A stretch of DNA of 64,000 nt from Bacillota bacterium (GTDB taxonomy: Bacteria; Bacillota; Clostridia; Peptostreptococcales; Anaerovoracaceae): assembly GCA_017941085.1 (NCBI GenBank), contig JAGAXF010000002.1:1-64000 (forward strand), read 5' to 3'. Below, one piece after another: positions 61,676-64,000 of this stretch. Numbering within the stretch: the first letter of the stretch is position 1; the number at the start of each line of letters is the position of its first letter. Made by a program: the position numbers and the translations under genes. The notes below the pieces were generated by a model. The model worked only from the letters and a program-made list of their open reading frames with translations. It ran no database searches and was not told where the DNA came from.

Positions 61676-63214
61676 TTATTCATTTTCCGGCAGGGATGTT
61701 TTGACGCTGACATAGGCCATCCTTTGATAGCAACGAAAGGCTTTGGTGAGCAAAGCTTCCTCCGGTTTTTTTGTTACTAGACTAACCAAAGGAACAATGA
61801 TAAGTCCCGCCACCATTGCTACTACGCCACAGTTAATGGGAGATTGAATAATGGCAGGAAGCGCTCCCTTGGCAAACATATTAACCAGCATAAGGCCTAC
61901 TCCGAAGGCAAAGCTTACATAGCAAGAAGCTTTAGTGGTTCCCTTCCAGTAGAGGGAATACATAAAGGGGGCCAGGAAGGCGCCGGCCAAGGCACCCCAG
62001 GAAATACCCATAAGTTGTGCTATAAAGGTTACGCTGGATTTGTATTGAACCAAAGCAATTACCGCTGATATTGCTATGAACACCACAATAAAGATTCTTA
62101 TAAAAATCAGTTTTTTCCTCTCGTCCATTTCTTTGATTATGTTGCCGTTTATAAAGTCGATGGTTAGAGTTGAGCTGCTGGCAATAACCAAAGAGGACAA
62201 GGTGGACATGGAGGCGGAGAGTACCAGAATTACCACCAGGGCAATTAGTCCGGGGCTCAGGTTGGAAAGCATGATGGGAACCACAGAGTCGTATCCGTTG
62301 GCAGCTATGTCTATTTGATCGCTGAAGAGTCTTCCGAAGCCTCCCAGGAAATAGCATCCTCCTGCCACCACCAAAGCAAAGATGGTGGATATGATAGTTC
62401 CCTTCTTAATGGAGCTTTCGTCTTTGATGGCATAGAATTTCTGTACCATCTGAGGAAGACCCCAGGTACCCAGAGATGTTAGAAGCACCACGAAGCCCAG
62501 GTTAAGGGGATCCGGTCCCAGGAAGGAATTGAAAACCCCGGTAACCTGAGAAACCTCAGGGTCAGAAATCTGGGAAAGGCCCTCCAAGGAGGCCATTAGT
62601 CCGCCTTTGGATTCCAGCACCGCCCAGATGATTACCACTATTCCCACCAGCATAATAAGACCTTGGATGAAATCGTTTATGGCGGTTGCCATATATCCAC
62701 CGGCAATTACGTAGATTCCCGTCAGCACCGCCATCAATACTATGCAAATGGAGTAATCAATATTAAAGGCCATGGCAAAAAGCCTGGAAAGTCCATTGTA
62801 TAGGGAAGCTGTATATGGAATTAAAAAGATAAAGATAATTGCCGATGATATTACCTTAAGGGGATTGCTGTTAAATCTGGAACCAAAGAATTCCGGCATG
62901 GTGGCGGAGTTTAGTTCTTGGGTCATAAGTCTTGTTCTGCGCCCCAAAATAACCCAGGCCATAAGGGAGCCTATAATTGCATTTCCGATACCTGCCCAGG
63001 TTGCGGCTATTCCGTATTTCCAACCAAACTGTCCGGCATACCCTACAAATACAACGGCACTGAAATAAGAGGTTCCATAGGCAAAGGCAGTTAGCCAGGG
63101 TCCTACGGAACGGCCCCCTAAAACAAATCCATTTACGTCAGTTACATTTTTTCTGCAGTAAAAACCGATGCCAATAAGGACGGCAAAGTAAATAACCAGA
63201 ATAATAACTTTCAT
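61676..63214 (-). CDS. Sodium:solute symporter (SSS family, PutP-like)
   Basis: The protein has 512 residues with about 13 TM segments. SSS-family features are GFVLGGRSVGPWLTAFAYGTSYFSAVVFVG near the N-terminus, NSATMPEFFGSRF, the GGYMATAINDFIQG loop and SASMSTLSSLVIASSS in TM8 with conserved Na+-binding Ser/Thr. The best resemblance is to Na+/proline symporters, but substrate specificity cannot be read with confidence. The gene is preceded by a 350-bp stretch with a candidate small RNA or attenuated leader. Confidence 0.9.
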   Translation of the reverse strand: MKVIILVIYFAVLIGIGFYCRKNVTDVNGFVLGGRSVGPWLTAFAYGTSYFSAVVFVGYAGQFGWKYGIAATWAGIGNAIIGSLMAWVILGRRTRLMTQELNSATMPEFFGSRFNSNPLKVISSAIIFIFLIPYTASLYNGLSRLFAMAFNIDYSICIVLMAVLTGIYVIAGGYMATAINDFIQGLIMLVGIVVIIWAVLESKGGLMASLEGLSQISDPEVSQVTGVFNSFLGPDPLNLGFVVLLTSLGTWGLPQMVQKFYAIKDESSIKKGTIISTIFALVVAGGCYFLGGFGRLFSDQIDIAANGYDSVVPIMLSNLSPGLIALVVILVLSASMSTLSSLVIASSSTLTIDFINGNIIKEMDERKKLIFIRIFIVVFIAISAVIALVQYKSSVTFIAQLMGISWGALAGAFLAPFMYSLYWKGTTKASCYVSFAFGVGLMLVNMFAKGALPAIIQSPINCGVVAMVAGLIIVPLVSLVTKKPEEALLTKAFRCYQRMAYVSVKTSLPENE

Positions 63215-63295
63215 TACACACCTTCTCTTCTGTCTCTATAGATAGGGAGACAAATTTATGAAAGACATTTTAACACAGGGAAAAACCACTTGCAA

Positions 63296-63404
63296 TAAAA
63301 ACGGAAACAGCCCCCTATGGGCTGTTTCCAGAGAAGCGTGTATGGTCATACGCCTAGTTGAAAGTCTTGCATGGAGTGTTTGCTATAGGCGTATGTTCTT
63401 TATT
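63296..63404 (-). ncRNA. Candidate structured small RNA or attenuated leader
   Basis: It has a promoter on the minus strand (TTGATA 63433-63438, 17 bp, TACAAT 63410-63415). A 10-bp perfect stem CATACGCCTA/TAGGCGTATG (63347-63395) encloses a 29-base loop. An 11-bp perfect terminator stem GGAAACAGCCC/GGGCTGTTTCC (63303-63329) follows, with GTTTTTATT after it. The predicted transcript is about 107 nt. The symporter gene begins about 82 nt later. No small ORF with a ribosome site is seen. Not matched to any known class. Confidence 0.55.
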
Positions 63405-63409
63405 GGTGA

Positions 63410-63438
63410 ATTGTAGCACGTAGCAATTTCTTTATCAA
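63410..63438 (-). promoter_or_regulatory. Promoter of the candidate small RNA/leader
   Basis: On the minus strand, TTGATA and TACAAT are separated by exactly 17 bp, upstream of the stem-loops at 63303-63395. It is the only good promoter between the terminator at 63497 and the symporter. Confidence 0.6.
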
Positions 63439-63496
63439 TGGATTTTAAAGAAATTGCCAGAATCGCGAGCATTTTTTGTTTTTTATAAACAAAAAG

Positions 63497-63520
63497 CCCT
63501 TGCGGGATTTGGGGCAAGGG
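63497..63520 (-). terminator. Terminator of the small multidrug export gene
   Basis: CCCTTGC / GCAAGGG with a 10-base loop, followed on the minus strand by CTTTTTGTTT. It separates the export-protein gene from the candidate RNA. Confidence 0.8.
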
Positions 63521-63562
63521 TTATATTTCTTTTTTTATAATATTTTATGTATATTTTCCTAA

Positions 63563-64000
63563 TTATATAAGACTGAAGCCAAGAACTCCTGCAGTCATCA
63601 TAATTATACCTGCCATAAGAACCCCCAGCATAACTGCAGCGGCGGTATGCTTTATACCCATGTCCAGTATGCTGGCCGCCAGGGTGCCTGTCCAGGCTCC
63701 GGTGCCCGGAAGGGGTATTCCCACAAAGAGAAGCAGCGCCAGGAAGGTACCCCTTCTGCTGGCTTTTTCCGTCAGCTTCTGTCCTGCCATTTCTCCCTTT
63801 TGGTAAATGAATTCAAAGACCTTACCTATTACCGGCTTATTTCTTCCCCACAGCAAAATCTTTCTGGCAAAGAAATAAATAAAAGGAACCGGAAGCATAT
63901 TCCCCAGAATGCAAACCAGATATGAAGTCACAATGGGTAATTCAAGATACTGAGAGTAAATCACTGCTCCTCTCAGCTCAATAATGGGTACCATTGACAT
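63563..64000 (-). CDS. Small multidrug export protein (5' end outside the window)
   Basis: 145 residues are visible; the gene runs off the window edge. Features of the Sm_multidrug_ex family (COG2426) are MVPIIELRGAVIY at the visible start, ILGNMLPVPFIYFFARK and the Gly/Pro-rich GIPLPGTGAWTGTLAASIL. In complete proteins, the ELRGA motif is preceded by 15-20 residues, so the Met at the edge is probably internal. Four TM segments are visible. A function in export is inferred from the family name only. Confidence 0.85.
   Translation of the reverse strand: MSMVPIIELRGAVIYSQYLELPIVTSYLVCILGNMLPVPFIYFFARKILLWGRNKPVIGKVFEFIYQKGEMAGQKLTEKASRRGTFLALLLFVGIPLPGTGAWTGTLAASILDMGIKHTAAAVMLGVLMAGIIMMTAGVLGFSLI

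Overview
This window comes from a low-to-mid GC Firmicute. The evidence is strong AGGAGG-type ribosome binding sites, TTGACA/TATAAT promoters, lipobox lipoproteins, sortase-type PKTGD surface proteins, a B. subtilis ydjGHI-like trio, an EpsC-type serine acetyltransferase, and a VTC/DUF4956 pair. An anaerobic member of the Clostridia (Eubacteriales) is most likely, but there is no rRNA or other marker to place it more precisely. No rRNA gene, intact tRNA gene or CRISPR array was found.

Positions 1-139 are the end of an insertion sequence, probably IS21-like. Positions 147-26628 form an integrated mobilizable element of about 26.5 kb. It is bounded by a perfect 33-bp direct repeat (147-179 and 26596-26628), and the right copy overlaps the last 12 bases of a chromosomal MerR/TipA-type gene. 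At its right end are mobC, a MOBP-type relaxase and a tyrosine integrase (23292-26349), preceded by an XRE repressor with three operator-like sites. Its cargo is a long run of small minus-strand genes (1995-7635 and 18258-20533). These resemble immunity proteins of interbacterial toxins (DUF4299, DUF2185/Imm33, DUF4241, SUFU, PH-like membrane proteins and others), and no toxin gene is present. An AlbA_2/Schlafen-type regulator carrying a 13-bp x 6 tandem repeat adjoins this run.

A second element (about 7811-18167, visibly more GC-rich) is inserted in the middle of the immunity run. It has near-identical 22-bp ends, its own integrase, an AlpA-type excisionase divergent from an XRE regulator, a MobA/MobL relaxase and a highly palindromic oriT-like region. 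Its cargo is three secreted proteins: a large MBG/YDG-repeat protein with a PKTGD anchor, a lipoprotein and a Big_2 protein. These are expressed from a promoter with an elaborate leader RNA.

From 26617 onward the sequence is ordinary chromosome. It holds MerR/TipAS, a pcp-MGMT-small protein operon, two envelope proteins, a peptidase E-like protein, argG, and a CadA-type metal exporter with a separate HMA chaperone and divergent ArsR regulator. A minus-strand run pta-asnS-SPFH-zinc ribbon-TPM follows. Next is a two-component system with a MATE exporter, whose promoter shares precisely spaced TTAAG boxes with the promoter of the VTC polyphosphate polymerase/DUF4956 operon. The rest is a 3554-residue sortase-anchored adhesin with about twelve D2 isopeptide-type repeats, an EF-G-like GTPase, epsC, a YgjP-like metallopeptidase, a sodium:solute symporter preceded by a candidate small RNA or attenuated leader, and a partial small multidrug export protein.

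The main points of interest are the nested elements carrying a toxin-free immunity array, the shared TTAAG-box regulon, two unidentified structured RNAs, and a tandem repeat that could switch a regulator by frameshifting.
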